A stretch of 44,891 nucleotides of DNA from Candidatus Uhrbacteria bacterium RIFOXYB12_FULL_58_10 (GTDB lineage Bacteria; Patescibacteriota; Patescibacteriia; UBA9934; GWF2-40-263), in assembly GCA_943359455.1 (NCBI GenBank), contig CALRHL010000006.1, positions 1 to 44,891 of the forward strand. The letters are read 5' to 3'. Below the pieces are notes generated by a model. The model saw nothing but the letters and a program-made list of their open reading frames with translations, had not been told where the DNA came from and did no database searches. The position numbers were made by a program, and so were the translations under genes. Below, in pieces: positions 15,902-24,520 of this stretch; position 1 is the stretch's first letter; the number at the start of each line of letters is the position of its first letter.

Positions 15902-16675
15902 ATGAAAAAGAAAGAACGTGGTTATTGGCAAAAATGGGCAAATGTTGAAGCAACTCTTCGTGAAGTTGAAAAGCGAATTGGGAAATTCCCAACGTACCAA
16001 GATCTGCAAAAAAACGAACTAGCATCCCTTGCAAATGTCATCGTAACAAAATACGACGGCATGCAAGCAGTTCGTGCGCGCATGAATGTCGATGCCAATC
16101 GTTATCCTCGTGGCCATTGGCTCATTTGGGAAAACGTCGAGAAAAAAATGCGCGAGCTCGAAGGTGAGCTCGGTCATTGTCCGTCACACAAGGAGTTGCG
16201 CGACAAAGGTTTGTCGAGACTAAGTACAACGATCCTGAAAGTTCACGGCGGAACAGAGATTGTTCAACAGCGTCTTAAAATGACCGCGCACGAAGCCCCA
16301 AAAAATCACTGGCAGAAATGGGAAAATATCGAAATCGCTGTTCGAGAGTTAGAAAAAAAACTTGGACGCATTCCAAACACGGTAGATCTCTCTTCGAGCA
16401 ATCTAAACGGCGCACTCCAAGCCATTCAACGACACTTCGATGGATGGGCTGCAGTCTCAAAACGACTTGGATACGATCCAGTCTCTGATATGCTCATTGC
16501 ACAAAACGCAGACAACCTTGCAAGAATCATTCTCATTCTCCGAGTACCTACCGACAAACTCTGGCTTGTACTCAAGTCGCGCTGGGTCACTCGCGACCTC
16601 ACCGCCGCCATTGAAGAATTCTCTCGCAACGGATCTGTCGATCGGTTCCGTGACCTCTTAGACATGACCTCTTAG
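15902..16675 (+). CDS. Array repeat protein 1 (three 62-aa repeats plus tail)
   Basis: A 257-aa protein with three repeats, at about residues 1-62, 63-126 and 127-188. Each has the pattern W..W.N(V/I)E...RELE..LG..P....L....L...I....G....V..R. The conserved tail module follows (YDPVSDMLIAQNADNLA...VPTDKLW...DLTAAIEEF..NGSV.RF..LL). The repeats resemble the HNR 'homing-endonuclease-associated repeat' and other short helical nucleic-acid-binding repeats, which is an inference from pattern only. No nuclease motif is present. It starts at ATG 15902 after AGGAG. The stop codon is part of the next cassette's hairpin. Confidence 0.75.
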   Translation: MKKKERGYWQKWANVEATLREVEKRIGKFPTYQDLQKNELASLANVIVTKYDGMQAVRARMNVDANRYPRGHWLIWENVEKKMRELEGELGHCPSHKELRDKGLSRLSTTILKVHGGTEIVQQRLKMTAHEAPKNHWQKWENIEIAVRELEKKLGRIPNTVDLSSSNLNGALQAIQRHFDGWAAVSKRLGYDPVSDMLIAQNADNLARIILILRVPTDKLWLVLKSRWVTRDLTAAIEEFSRNGSVDRFRDLLDMTS

Positions 16676-16708
16676 ACGGTTGACACAGCCGTCTTTTTTT
16701 GTTACATT
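16673..16708 (+). promoter_or_regulatory. Stop/terminator/promoter overlap cassette
   Basis: AGACGG (16674-16679)/CCGTCT (16689-16694) plus a T run terminate array gene 1, whose TAG overlaps the stem. TTGACA (16680-16685) is the loop. After 17 bp comes TGT-TACATT, with the -10 at 16703-16708, for the next gene. Confidence 0.8.
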
Positions 16709-16746
16709 CTTCGCTTGTCGATATTCCGTCGACATGAGGAGAAAAA

Positions 16747-17127
16747 ATGATTGAGATTCTCAAGACTGGCAGTGAACACATGGATACAGAACCATCTCTC
16801 CCGCTCATGGGAATGATGAATAATACGCTCATAATCACAACCGAACTGATCGGTCCAAACAGAGAAGCGTACGCAGTCGGCACATGGGCACTTGTCCGAC
16901 TTGGTGGACAGCTGTTCCTCATTGAAAGCGACCTGACGAGTCCTGATCACAACGGAACACATGTCCGCATTTCGCCAGCAACACACATGTTGCTGAGCAA
17001 ACGACTCGAGGATGCAGAAATCGTCCTCGCTCAAACTCTGGAAAGAGGAATCCAAGAGGATGACATCGAGCAAAACATCCAATACTGGCGCGAAGCTCTC
17101 GAACTCTTTATGACACAAGACGGCTAA
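16747..17127 (+). CDS. Small acidic protein, unknown function
   Basis: A 126-aa protein. The first 70 residues look beta-rich (NTLIITTELIGPNREAYAVGTWALVRLGGQLFLIESDL). The C-terminus is helical and acidic (SKRLEDAEIVLAQTLERGIQEDDIEQ). It has no signal peptide and none of the array repeat. GAGGAG precedes the ATG. It is transcribed from the same cassette type as the array genes and lies between array gene 1 and the helicase-methyltransferase gene, so it may be a partner in the same system. Confidence 0.65.
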   Translation: MIEILKTGSEHMDTEPSLPLMGMMNNTLIITTELIGPNREAYAVGTWALVRLGGQLFLIESDLTSPDHNGTHVRISPATHMLLSKRLEDAEIVLAQTLERGIQEDDIEQNIQYWREALELFMTQDG

Positions 17128-17194
17128 AATCCCACTCGACGGGATTATCATCGAGCTCAGCTCGATTGACACAGCCGTCTTTTTTTGTTACTGT
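17118..17194 (+). promoter_or_regulatory. Three-way-junction terminator with embedded promoter
   Basis: The outer stem AGACGGCT (17118-17125)/AGCCGTCT (17173-17180) closes two inner hairpins, AATCCC/GGGATT (17128-17146) and ATCGAGCT/AGCTCGAT (17150-17166), before a T run. TTGACA (17166-17171) begins inside the junction. 17 bp later is TGT-TACTGT (-10 at 17189-17194) for the helicase gene. The outer left arm is the end of the upstream coding region. Confidence 0.75.
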
Positions 17195-17232
17195 CCTCCC
17201 TTGTTCTTTACAACCCAAACCAAGGTATTTCC

Positions 17233-20200
17233 ATGGATTTCAACACCATTGAGACAGAAGGACGCCCGGCGTTTCGGCGGGCGAGTCAGACGGATCGGTT
17301 GATCCTTCTGAACATTACGGAACCACCGTTGCGTGCGCGCTTTCATCGTCACCTTGTTGAAGTGAGCGGCGTGGTGTTCTTGCCAGAAGAAGTTGACCAG
17401 ACGGCGTTCGATCAACTCATGATGACGGATGAGGAATTGCGTGCGTACGTAGAAGATCCACGTACCGATCCCTGTCTCATTGCAGAATACTTATTGCGCC
17501 GGCATCCAGAACTGTTCATCGCATTCGAGCAGGTGTATCAAGTGATTGTGGATTACAAAATCCGCCATTGCAAACGAACGCTTACTCCTGAGTCAGATCG
17601 AATCAACGAAGGACGACCTCCACTTCCGCGCGATTTCTATGAGCGGATGAGTGAAGACAACATCACGATGTGTGTGAAGCGTCAGATTCGTTCTGATGTG
17701 CGCGCATTCAATCGTGATGCTGACGGATATCTCGCGAAGCTGAAAAGCGACGCGGAAAACGCCGAAGATGCAAGCGAACGAAAAATCGCTGAACTTCTTT
17801 CGCAACTCTTCGGCTCCCTACGCGAAATGCATTTTCCTGCATTCCATGAACACATCAAAGGATCGGAAACCCCGTTCCCATCGATGCATGTGCGTGTGTG
17901 GATCAAGCAAATTCTTGAACGGGGAAGTGCGCTTATCTGTGGAGACGTCGGAACGCAAAAAACGTCGGCCGCAATTATCGGACTACACGAACTTGGTGCG
18001 AAACGCACTGTGGTCGTCTGTCGTTCATATGCGCGAGGGCTCGTGTGGGAACCGGAAATTCCGGTTTATTTCAAGGAAGCTCCGCCTGTGCTCAAGCTCG
18101 AAGGAATCAACGACCTGCGTCGACTTGAAAGCATGAGTACAGGTGAACTTCGCGAATTCCGTTACTTGCTCGTTGGTTATGGTGACTTGCAGAGTGTAAA
18201 CGCAGACCGATGGGTGAAAGCGATCGAACGCTATCATGCAGACGCCATCATCATCGACGAAGCACACGCGATCAACCACGATGTAGCGCGTACGGCACGT
18301 GTGATCGCTCTTTCGCAGCATGCGACGATCAAGCATCGCATCATGCTTACGGCCACACCGTTTGAAAACCATCCAAACGAAGCGGCAAACATGGCGATGA
18401 TCCTCGACCCAAAGGCGTATCCAACACAGGCGCATTTCGATGCGTACATCAACGATCATCCGCGGGTATTCTTTGGCCTCATGAGTAAGATCATGTGCGT
18501 ATACTTCGCCTCCGATGAAGTGCTCGATCTCCCACCGTGCAATATGGAACGTCTCGCGGCGTTCCCAACGGTAGAAATTGAACCTTCCTACGCAGCAAAA
18601 TACGTACACGACCTGATCCGTTACGATAGCTCGCACTTTCAAACGACGCTGATCCAACGTATGGCTCAAGTGAGCACCTGTCCGTATCTCGGACGAAACT
18701 GGTATCAGTATCCAGCCGAAGTAAACGGGTATTTCCGCGACCCAGAAAAGAGCGACAAGCTCATGTGGGTGAAGCGCGAAATCGAAGCGCGCATTGCAAC
18801 AGGAAAAATTGTTGTTGCCTCAGGGCTTTTTGCTTCCGGAGTGACACATGAAGTCGAAGGGGCAGAAGACGATGAAACAGAATACGTCGTCGTTGATCAG
18901 CTTCGTCGCTGGTTTGGAAAAGACGCTGTTGTACACATCGATGGCACCATGGCTGTTTCAGATGACATCGACATTGACGAAACTCGTACGGCGGTTATCA
19001 ACCGCTGGAAAAACGACGATCGTGTGCGCATCGCGGTCATCTCCGTACAGGCCGCAGCGGAAAGTTTCAACATGACCCTTGTGCGCAAGCCGGGTGTTGT
19101 CGAGAAACTCACGATTCTCGTCCTGGCACTTGGGTGGAAGCCAACTCAGCTCCACCAGTTCATTGGGAGATTCCGTCGACCAGGAATGGAAGTTCCGACC
19201 GAGGTTCTCATCGCAATTCTGAAAGGACTTGTCGATGAAGCGTTTCTGAAGATGAATCAACTCAAGTGGCGTAACTTCCTGATGGGTGTTCAGATGATCC
19301 CCCTCCAAGAAGATGAGACCAAAGCTCTCGAGAAACGAATCACTTCAAAATATCTCGACACCGACGACCGTTGGCTTATTGATGTCCTTGCTAAAGTACG
19401 TGGTGCCGGGGAACAAAAGGCGATGCGCTTTCTTGATGGGATGTTCCGAGAACGTGTGGCAGGAAAAACGTTCGCGCGCATCTATCTCGAGAACGAAGAT
19501 TTCTCGCTTTCCGGTGACGTCGCTCGATTCCTCGCTCAGGTGTACAAGCCTTGGCTCAAGGAACGGAAAATCACCGCGGAGAATATTCTTGATGCGGCGT
19601 GTGGCATTCTCATGTTGGAACGTCGACTCGGAGAACCAGTTTACGGAATCGACATGAATCCGTGGATGGTTGAGACAGGCCGCGAGCACAGTTACCAAGG
19701 TGGCAAAAACGCCATCGTGGGACGGCTCTCAGAACTGCCAGAGGAATGGAACGGAAAGTTCCGTCTCACCGTCTGCTCGCTCGCGCTTCATTGGAGCACG
19801 AACAAAGGAAAGGGAATGAGCGAACGGCTCAAAATCCTCGAAGGTCTTGCGCGAGTTACGGCGCAGGACGGTCTCATTCATCTCACTCTGCCCCCATCCT
19901 GCTTCTCAGAAGTGATGATTGGAGAATGGACAGACGCGCTCGTAGGCCTTGGACTTGAACGTGTGAACGAGATGACAGGACTTGTCGAAACACGCGACTT
20001 TGCCGACAACCCACGCACCTTCTGGTCTGTGTGTCTACGCAAAGTTGGAGAGACGAATGCCGAAGAAGTCGACCAAACAGCGCTTTTCTTTGCAGACGAG
20101 CGCAAGCGGATGACGGACACGGTGAACGTCGCTCCAAAGCGGAACGGAACTCCGGCTCAACCGGTTCCTCCTGCGCATGTGAAGCATGAAGCATTCGTGG

Positions 20201-20505
20201 TTCTGACCGACGAAGGGGCGCAAACCCCAGAAGCGGTGTCGATCGCGGTTGCGAAAAAGTGCTTCGCAGAAGAGGTGATGTGGTACCGGCCATTCATTGC
20301 CGAGATGCGCCGCCAATTCCGTCCGAATGAACACTGGCTCGCAGAGTTTGAAGCAGAGCTCGAGCGGATTCGCCCGCAAAAGCTCACAGACTTCTCCAAA
20401 GTCTGGAACAATGTCTTCAAAAACGCAGGCGCTCCCAAAATCAAACGCGCAACCCTCCGCGCCCTGGCCAACCAAGCCATGCGCGCGACTGGACTGACTC
20501 CGTAA
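17233..20505 (+). CDS. SNF2-like helicase fused to a SAM methyltransferase
   Basis: A 1090-aa protein. After a 200-residue N-terminal region comes an SF2/SNF2-like ATPase: motif I GDVGTQKTSAA near residue 237 (a variant of GxGxGKT), motif II IIIDEAH near 340, motif III LTATPFEN near 372, and motif VI QLHQFIGRFRRPG near 640. A class I methyltransferase domain follows, with LDAACGI near 785 (motif I), an acidic D of GIDMNPWM near 806, and WSTNKGKGM. The 100-residue C-terminus is helical. No NPPY/DPPY motif is visible, so the target may be RNA, protein or a non-adenine base. I chose ATG 17233; upstream TTGs overlap the promoter. Helicase-methyltransferase fusions are known in phage-defence and mobile-element contexts, but the function here is open. 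Confidence 0.75.
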   Translation: MDFNTIETEGRPAFRRASQTDRLILLNITEPPLRARFHRHLVEVSGVVFLPEEVDQTAFDQLMMTDEELRAYVEDPRTDPCLIAEYLLRRHPELFIAFEQVYQVIVDYKIRHCKRTLTPESDRINEGRPPLPRDFYERMSEDNITMCVKRQIRSDVRAFNRDADGYLAKLKSDAENAEDASERKIAELLSQLFGSLREMHFPAFHEHIKGSETPFPSMHVRVWIKQILERGSALICGDVGTQKTSAAIIGLHELGAKRTVVVCRSYARGLVWEPEIPVYFKEAPPVLKLEGINDLRRLESMSTGELREFRYLLVGYGDLQSVNADRWVKAIERYHADAIIIDEAHAINHDVARTARVIALSQHATIKHRIMLTATPFENHPNEAANMAMILDPKAYPTQAHFDAYINDHPRVFFGLMSKIMCVYFASDEVLDLPPCNMERLAAFPTVEIEPSYAAKYVHDLIRYDSSHFQTTLIQRMAQVSTCPYLGRNWYQYPAEVNGYFRDPEKSDKLMWVKREIEARIATGKIVVASGLFASGVTHEVEGAEDDETEYVVVDQLRRWFGKDAVVHIDGTMAVSDDIDIDETRTAVINRWKNDDRVRIAVISVQAAAESFNMTLVRKPGVVEKLTILVLALGWKPTQLHQFIGRFRRPGMEVPTEVLIAILKGLVDEAFLKMNQLKWRNFLMGVQMIPLQEDETKALEKRITSKYLDTDDRWLIDVLAKVRGAGEQKAMRFLDGMFRERVAGKTFARIYLENEDFSLSGDVARFLAQVYKPWLKERKITAENILDAACGILMLERRLGEPVYGIDMNPWMVETGREHSYQGGKNAIVGRLSELPEEWNGKFRLTVCSLALHWSTNKGKGMSERLKILEGLARVTAQDGLIHLTLPPSCFSEVMIGEWTDALVGLGLERVNEMTGLVETRDFADNPRTFWSVCLRKVGETNAEEVDQTALFFADERKRMTDTVNVAPKRNGTPAQPVPPAHVKHEAFVVLTDEGAQTPEAVSIAVAKKCFAEEVMWYRPFIAEMRRQFRPNEHWLAEFEAELERIRPQKLTDFSKVWNNVFKNAGAPKIKRATLRALANQAMRATGLTP

Positions 20506-20522
20506 GAGTCAGTCCATTTTTA
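20491..20522 (+). terminator. Terminator of the helicase-methyltransferase gene
   Basis: A perfect 10-bp stem GGACTGACTC (20491-20500)/GAGTCAGTCC (20506-20515) with the TAA stop in the loop, followed by ATTTTTAA. Confidence 0.9.
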
Positions 20523-20523
20523 A

Positions 20524-20552
20524 TTGACATGAACTCAACTTACCTCTACACT
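20524..20552 (+). promoter_or_regulatory. Promoter of array gene 2
   Basis: TTGACA (20524-20529), 17 bp, TACACT (20547-20552). Here the terminator lies just before the -35 instead of around it. Confidence 0.7.
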
Positions 20553-20581
20553 CATTTCTCGTTCTTTCAGGGGGACCCATC

Positions 20582-21391
20582 ATGCCATACATTCGACCGC
20601 GTCGTGAACGATCTAGCCAAATCAGGCGACCACGAGTTCCACGTGGTCATTGGAAAAAATGGGAAAACGTCGAACGTGTTATCCGTGAGCTTGAGAAAAA
20701 ATTGGGACATTTTCCCACACATCAAGAACTCCAGACAAACGGATACTCCGCACTCGCGAACGCCATCAAGAAGCAGTACGACGGAATGCCTGGATTGCGT
20801 AAAAAAATGTTTGTGCCTGCGACAACTGTGGACCACGGTCACTGGTTGCAATGGGAAAATGTTGAAAAGGTTCTTCGTGATTTTAAAAAGCACGAAGGAC
20901 ATTATCCAAGTTATCAGGACCTTCAACGTGTAGGACGTGGATCTGTCGCAAGCGCGATCGTCAGTCATTTTGGAGGGATGGCAGCGATGCGCGAAAGGCT
21001 TAATGCAAAACAAACGCGATTCCCAAATGGATATTGGAAGAACGTAGAACATATAGAACGAGCGATTCTCGCATTACGAGATTCACTCGGTCATGTTCCA
21101 TCGATTACAGAAATTGGGAAGGAAAGTAATGCTCTCAAAATCGGCATTATGCGTTTTCATAAAGGATGGAATCAGGTCAAACAAATTCTTGATCTCGTCT
21201 CAATTTCAGACGATCTTCTCGTCTCAAACGCCAACGAACTTGCACAGATCATAATCGAGCTCAATGTGCCGACAGATCGGTTCTGGTCAGTGATGAAGGA
21301 ACGCTGGGTCGTGCGAGATCTCACTGTGGCGATTGAGGAGTTCATGAAAACGGGATCGGTGGAACGGTTTCGAACGCTACTGGACGGTTAA
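20582..21391 (+). CDS. Array repeat protein 2 (three repeats plus tail)
   Basis: A 269-aa protein. A basic leader (MPYIRPRRERSSQIRRPR) is followed by three repeats (GHWKKWENVERVIRELEKKL..., GHWLQWENVEKVLRDFKK..., GYWKNVEHIERAILALRDSL...) and the tail with NANELAQIIIELNVPTDRFW and RDLTVAIEEFMKTGSVERFR. The basic leader would suit nucleic-acid binding. Repeat 3 has the most divergent second half. GGGGGA precedes the ATG. The coding 3' end forms the left arm of its terminator. Confidence 0.75.
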   Translation: MPYIRPRRERSSQIRRPRVPRGHWKKWENVERVIRELEKKLGHFPTHQELQTNGYSALANAIKKQYDGMPGLRKKMFVPATTVDHGHWLQWENVEKVLRDFKKHEGHYPSYQDLQRVGRGSVASAIVSHFGGMAAMRERLNAKQTRFPNGYWKNVEHIERAILALRDSLGHVPSITEIGKESNALKIGIMRFHKGWNQVKQILDLVSISDDLLVSNANELAQIIIELNVPTDRFWSVMKERWVVRDLTVAIEEFMKTGSVERFRTLLDG

Positions 21392-21407
21392 TACTGTTCA
21401 GTTTTTT
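21380..21407 (+). terminator. Terminator of array gene 2
   Basis: CTGGACGGT (21380-21388)/ACTGTTCAG (21393-21401), with two G-T pairs, then TTTTTT. The left arm is the coding end (Leu-Asp-Gly) and the TAA is in the loop. No promoter is embedded here, unlike the other array junctions. Confidence 0.8.
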
Positions 21408-21437
21408 ATTAAAGATCATGCGGATTTAGTCATCGTA

Positions 21438-21467
21438 TTGACAAAAAAAGTACTTTTATCGTATAGT
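21438..21467 (+). promoter_or_regulatory. Promoter of the AAA/DUF4143 gene
   Basis: TTGACA (21438-21443), an 18-bp A/T-rich spacer, TATAGT (21462-21467). It is unlike the array cassettes, which supports a separate origin for this gene. Confidence 0.7.
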
Positions 21468-21492
21468 AGAATTACAATTAGACAAAAAATCT

Positions 21493-22644
21493 ATGTATCA
21501 ACGAATAATAGAAGAAAGATTGATCCGATACCTTTTTCATGGCAAGATCGTGATCCTGTATGGACCGCGCCAGGTAGGAAAGACGACCTTAGTAAAAAAA
21601 CTTGTTGAACAATATGACGGGGCGTATTTTCTTTGTGAAGAGCCGGATGTGAATGAAGCGCTTACGAATAAAACATCAACGGAAATGAAAGCGTTTTTAG
21701 GAAATAAAAAATTGATCGTTTTAGACGAAGCACAAAAAATTCAGAATATTGGTACGAGTCTGAAATTACTGATTGATACATATCCGGATTTACAAATTAT
21801 CGCCACAGGGTCCTCAAGTTTTGATCTCGCGAACAAGATTAACGAGCCACTCACTGGGAGAAATTATGAGGTACGGATGTATCCACTATCGATAGAAGAG
21901 ATTGTGTCAAAATATTCAGAACTTGAAGTAAGAAGACTGCTCGAACGATTGATGATTTACGGTACATATCCAGGGGTTTTAGACGCAGGTGAACTTATAG
22001 AGGAGAATTTAAAAAAAATAACAAACGATTATTTATATAAAGACTTACTTGGATACAACGGCATTCGTAAACCAGATCTCCTTCAGAAAATTCTTAAAGC
22101 GCTCGCTTTTCAAGTAGGGAACGAGGTTTCCTATGCGGAGATCGCACAATCGGTTCAAGCAAACAAGGAGACCGTAAGAAGTTATATTGATATTCTAGAA
22201 AAAGCCTTTATTGTGTTTCGATTATTTCCGTTGCATAAAAATAAACGAGATGAAGTTAAGTCTCACCATAAAATATTTTTTTTCGACAACGGTATTCTGA
22301 ATACGTTGCTTCAAAATTATCATGGATTAGATTCACGTGATGATATCGGGAGGTTATTTGAAAACTTTTTTGTTGCTGAAAAGATAAAACAACGAAGTAA
22401 TTACTCGCTCAATGGCTCTGTTTATTTTTGGCGTAAACAAAAGGGAGGTGAAGTAGACTTTATTGAAGAAACTGATGGAGGAAATGTCTACCGAGCATTT
22501 GAGTGTAAGTATACAAAGCCTCGAGCCAAACTTCCCACCCTTTTTTCTGACTTGTATCATCCAGAATCGTTTACTGTTATTACAAAGAATTCTCTTGTGC
22601 CACATTTCGTTTCCACAAATGTCCATCCATCTACGAACAGTTGA
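21493..22644 (+). CDS. AAA ATPase with C-terminal DUF4143 domain
   Basis: A 383-aa protein of the widespread AAA_14/DUF4143 family. Walker A is GPRQVGKTT (residues 24-32), Walker B KLIVLDEAQ (near 78), sensor IATGSSSFDL and then PLSIEEI. The C-terminal part has a winged-helix-like stretch (ISYAEIAQ-type, here VSYAEIAQSVQANKETVRSYIDIL) and the DUF4143 nuclease-like end with GGEVDFIEE and FECKYT, reminiscent of PD-(D/E)xK folds (D, ExK). The biological role of the family is not established. The gene is clearly more AT-rich than its neighbours and splits array genes 2 and 3, so it was probably inserted. Confidence 0.85.
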   Translation: MYQRIIEERLIRYLFHGKIVILYGPRQVGKTTLVKKLVEQYDGAYFLCEEPDVNEALTNKTSTEMKAFLGNKKLIVLDEAQKIQNIGTSLKLLIDTYPDLQIIATGSSSFDLANKINEPLTGRNYEVRMYPLSIEEIVSKYSELEVRRLLERLMIYGTYPGVLDAGELIEENLKKITNDYLYKDLLGYNGIRKPDLLQKILKALAFQVGNEVSYAEIAQSVQANKETVRSYIDILEKAFIVFRLFPLHKNKRDEVKSHHKIFFFDNGILNTLLQNYHGLDSRDDIGRLFENFFVAEKIKQRSNYSLNGSVYFWRKQKGGEVDFIEETDGGNVYRAFECKYTKPRAKLPTLFSDLYHPESFTVITKNSLVPHFVSTNVHPSTNS

Positions 22645-22681
22645 TCGAGTTGATGAATAAATGACATTGATGAATGAATGA

Positions 22682-22710
22682 TTGACATAACCGTCCTTTT
22701 TTGTTACGGT
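22682..22710 (+). promoter_or_regulatory. Array promoter cassette (gene 3), left hairpin arm missing
   Basis: TTGACA (22682-22687), a 17-bp spacer containing CCGTCC and a T run, then TGT-TACGGT (-10 at 22705-22710). The right hairpin arm is kept but no matching left arm is present, as expected if the ATPase gene was inserted between array gene 2 and this cassette. Confidence 0.75.
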
Positions 22711-22735
22711 CACTGCCTGCTCTTTGGAGGAACAC

Positions 22736-23683
22736 ATGGGAAAGCTACAGAATCCGTATCAGACATGGGAGGCAGCAGAACCACGTCTGCGAGAGATCAT
22801 AACAAAAATTGGAAAGTATCCATCTTCACGAGATCTTTATCGACTCAATGAAAATTCGTTAAGGCATGCAATCGAAACGTATCATGGCGGTTCATATGTC
22901 GTACGTGATCGAATGAAAATAGCACAGGTGAAGGTCTGTAGTGGAACGTGGCAAGATCTCGATCAGGTCATAACAAAACTACTTGAGATCAAAAAAATAA
23001 TTGGTCATTTCCCGACTGCACATGAGTTGTATGAACTCGGTTACTCAGGACTGTCCTCGGCGATCAGTAACAAACTTGGTGGTTTCCAAACGATACGCGA
23101 TCTACTGGCAGAAGAAACCATCAGACAACCCAAAGGTAAATGGTCAAACATTGAAGCCGTCAACGCAAAACTTCGTGAAATCGCGAAAGAATTGGGTTAT
23201 TTTCCAAGAATAGTTGATCTAAAAGCACGCCATCTAAATGGACTCATCCGTGCCATATCAACTCAATTCGGTGGATTTCACAAAGTTGCCAAACTGCTTG
23301 GATACAAACCTACTCGACACTTGCGTGGATACTGGAACGTTTGGGAAAATGTCGAAGCTGAACTCCAAATTCTCATCGACAAACTCGGGCACTTCCCAAA
23401 TCCTGATGAATTCAATAACGAATGGACTCTACGAAACAGAATCGGAAGACATGGTGGATTCGCGGTTGTACGCGAAAAGATGGGCTACGGACCAATCACC
23501 GACACCTACCTCAGCACCCACGCCAATGACCTCGCACAGATCGTGATCGAGCTCGGCGTGCCGACGGATCGGTTCTGGTCTGTGATGAAAGAGCGATGGG
23601 TTGTGCTGGATCTCACCACAGCGATTGAGAAGTTCAAACAAACAAAATCGCTGGATCTGTTCCAGGCGTTACTGGACAGTTGA
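22736..23683 (+). CDS. Array repeat protein 3 (four repeats plus tail)
   Basis: A 315-aa protein with four repeats: YQTWEAAEPRLREIITKIGKYPS..., GTWQDLDQVITKLLEIKKIIGHFPT..., GKWSNIEAVNAKLREIAKELGYFPR... and GYWNVWENVEAELQILIDKLGHFPN.... The tail is YGPITD...HANDLAQIVIELGVPTDRFW, with an atypical end (KFKQTKSLDLFQALLDS). The start is ATG 22736 after GGAGG. The first three repeats have lost part of the W..WENVE signature while keeping the LG.FP core. The TGA stop is part of the next gene's -35. Confidence 0.75.
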   Translation: MGKLQNPYQTWEAAEPRLREIITKIGKYPSSRDLYRLNENSLRHAIETYHGGSYVVRDRMKIAQVKVCSGTWQDLDQVITKLLEIKKIIGHFPTAHELYELGYSGLSSAISNKLGGFQTIRDLLAEETIRQPKGKWSNIEAVNAKLREIAKELGYFPRIVDLKARHLNGLIRAISTQFGGFHKVAKLLGYKPTRHLRGYWNVWENVEAELQILIDKLGHFPNPDEFNNEWTLRNRIGRHGGFAVVREKMGYGPITDTYLSTHANDLAQIVIELGVPTDRFWSVMKERWVVLDLTTAIEKFKQTKSLDLFQALLDS

Positions 23684-23708
23684 CGAGACTGTCCTTTTTT
23701 GTTACGGT
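23673..23708 (+). promoter_or_regulatory. Stop/terminator/promoter overlap cassette
   Basis: GGACAGT (23674-23680)/ACTGTCC (23688-23694) then six T. The coding end is the left arm, and the stop TGA (23681-23683) is inside TTGACG (23680-23685). 17 bp later is TGT-TACGGT (-10 at 23703-23708). This is the cleanest example of the triple overlap. Confidence 0.88.
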
Positions 23709-23731
23709 CATTTTCCATTCAAGGAGACGGA

Positions 23732-24520
23732 ATGGAGACTTTTGAGGAGGTTGAAAAAGCTCTTCGTGTAATCATGACTGAACTTGATGGAAGATTTCCG
23801 ACGCCAGCTGAATTACGGCGCCTTGGAAAACACACGCTCGTTCGTGCGATCATTTCTAAGTGGGGTGGTTTTCCTGAAGTTCGTAAACGCATGGGAATCA
23901 AATACCTCCGCATTCCATATGGCTCCTGGCGGAATGTCGCATACGCTGAAGAAAAAATGCGAGAAGCGATTCGTCGAAACAACGGGCAATTTCCTACCTC
24001 ATCAGAACTACGTGATCTTAAATGCAGTAGTCTCGAAGTTTCTATTACCACGTATCATGGTGGCCTAATAGAAATGAAAAAACGAATGGGATATCACGAC
24101 CCCCCAAGTGAACCCATCGTGGATCTAACGTTACGCAAACAACCCAAAAAAGTCTGGACCGAGTGGAGAAATGTAGAGGAAGGAATCAATGAGATCATCA
24201 CAGTTCTTGACGGACTCTTTCCAACCCAAAGAGACTTGAATCGCCTGGGCCACTCTGGTCTTTCGGATGCAATCGCCAAAAGATACAACGGCATCATCTC
24301 TGTTCGTAATCGCATGGGGTATGAACCAGTCACCGACAATCTCCTCGCCACAAATGCCAACGATCTCGCCCAGATCGTGATCGAGCTCGGCGTGCCAACA
24401 GATCGGTTCTGGACCACGATGAAGAAGCATTGGGTCGTGCGAGATCTCAACGTGGCACTTGAGGAATTCAAACAGACGGAGTCGGTGGAGCGATTTCGGA
24501 CACTTCTGGACAGCTTGTAG
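23732..24520 (+). CDS. Array repeat protein 4 (three repeats plus tail)
   Basis: A 262-aa protein. It starts directly in a repeat (METFEEVEKALRVIMTELDGRFPT) that lacks the leading W..W half. A second repeat begins GSWRNVAYAEEKMREA, and a third, after a 20-residue spacer, WTEWRNVEEGINEIITVLDGLFPT. The tail is TDNLLATNANDLAQIVIELG with FKQTESVERFRTLLDSL. Repeats 1 and 3 have one extra residue before FP (LDGRFPT, LDGLFPT). ATG 23732 follows AAGGAG. Confidence 0.75.
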   Translation: METFEEVEKALRVIMTELDGRFPTPAELRRLGKHTLVRAIISKWGGFPEVRKRMGIKYLRIPYGSWRNVAYAEEKMREAIRRNNGQFPTSSELRDLKCSSLEVSITTYHGGLIEMKKRMGYHDPPSEPIVDLTLRKQPKKVWTEWRNVEEGINEIITVLDGLFPTQRDLNRLGHSGLSDAIAKRYNGIISVRNRMGYEPVTDNLLATNANDLAQIVIELGVPTDRFWTTMKKHWVVRDLNVALEEFKQTESVERFRTLLDSL

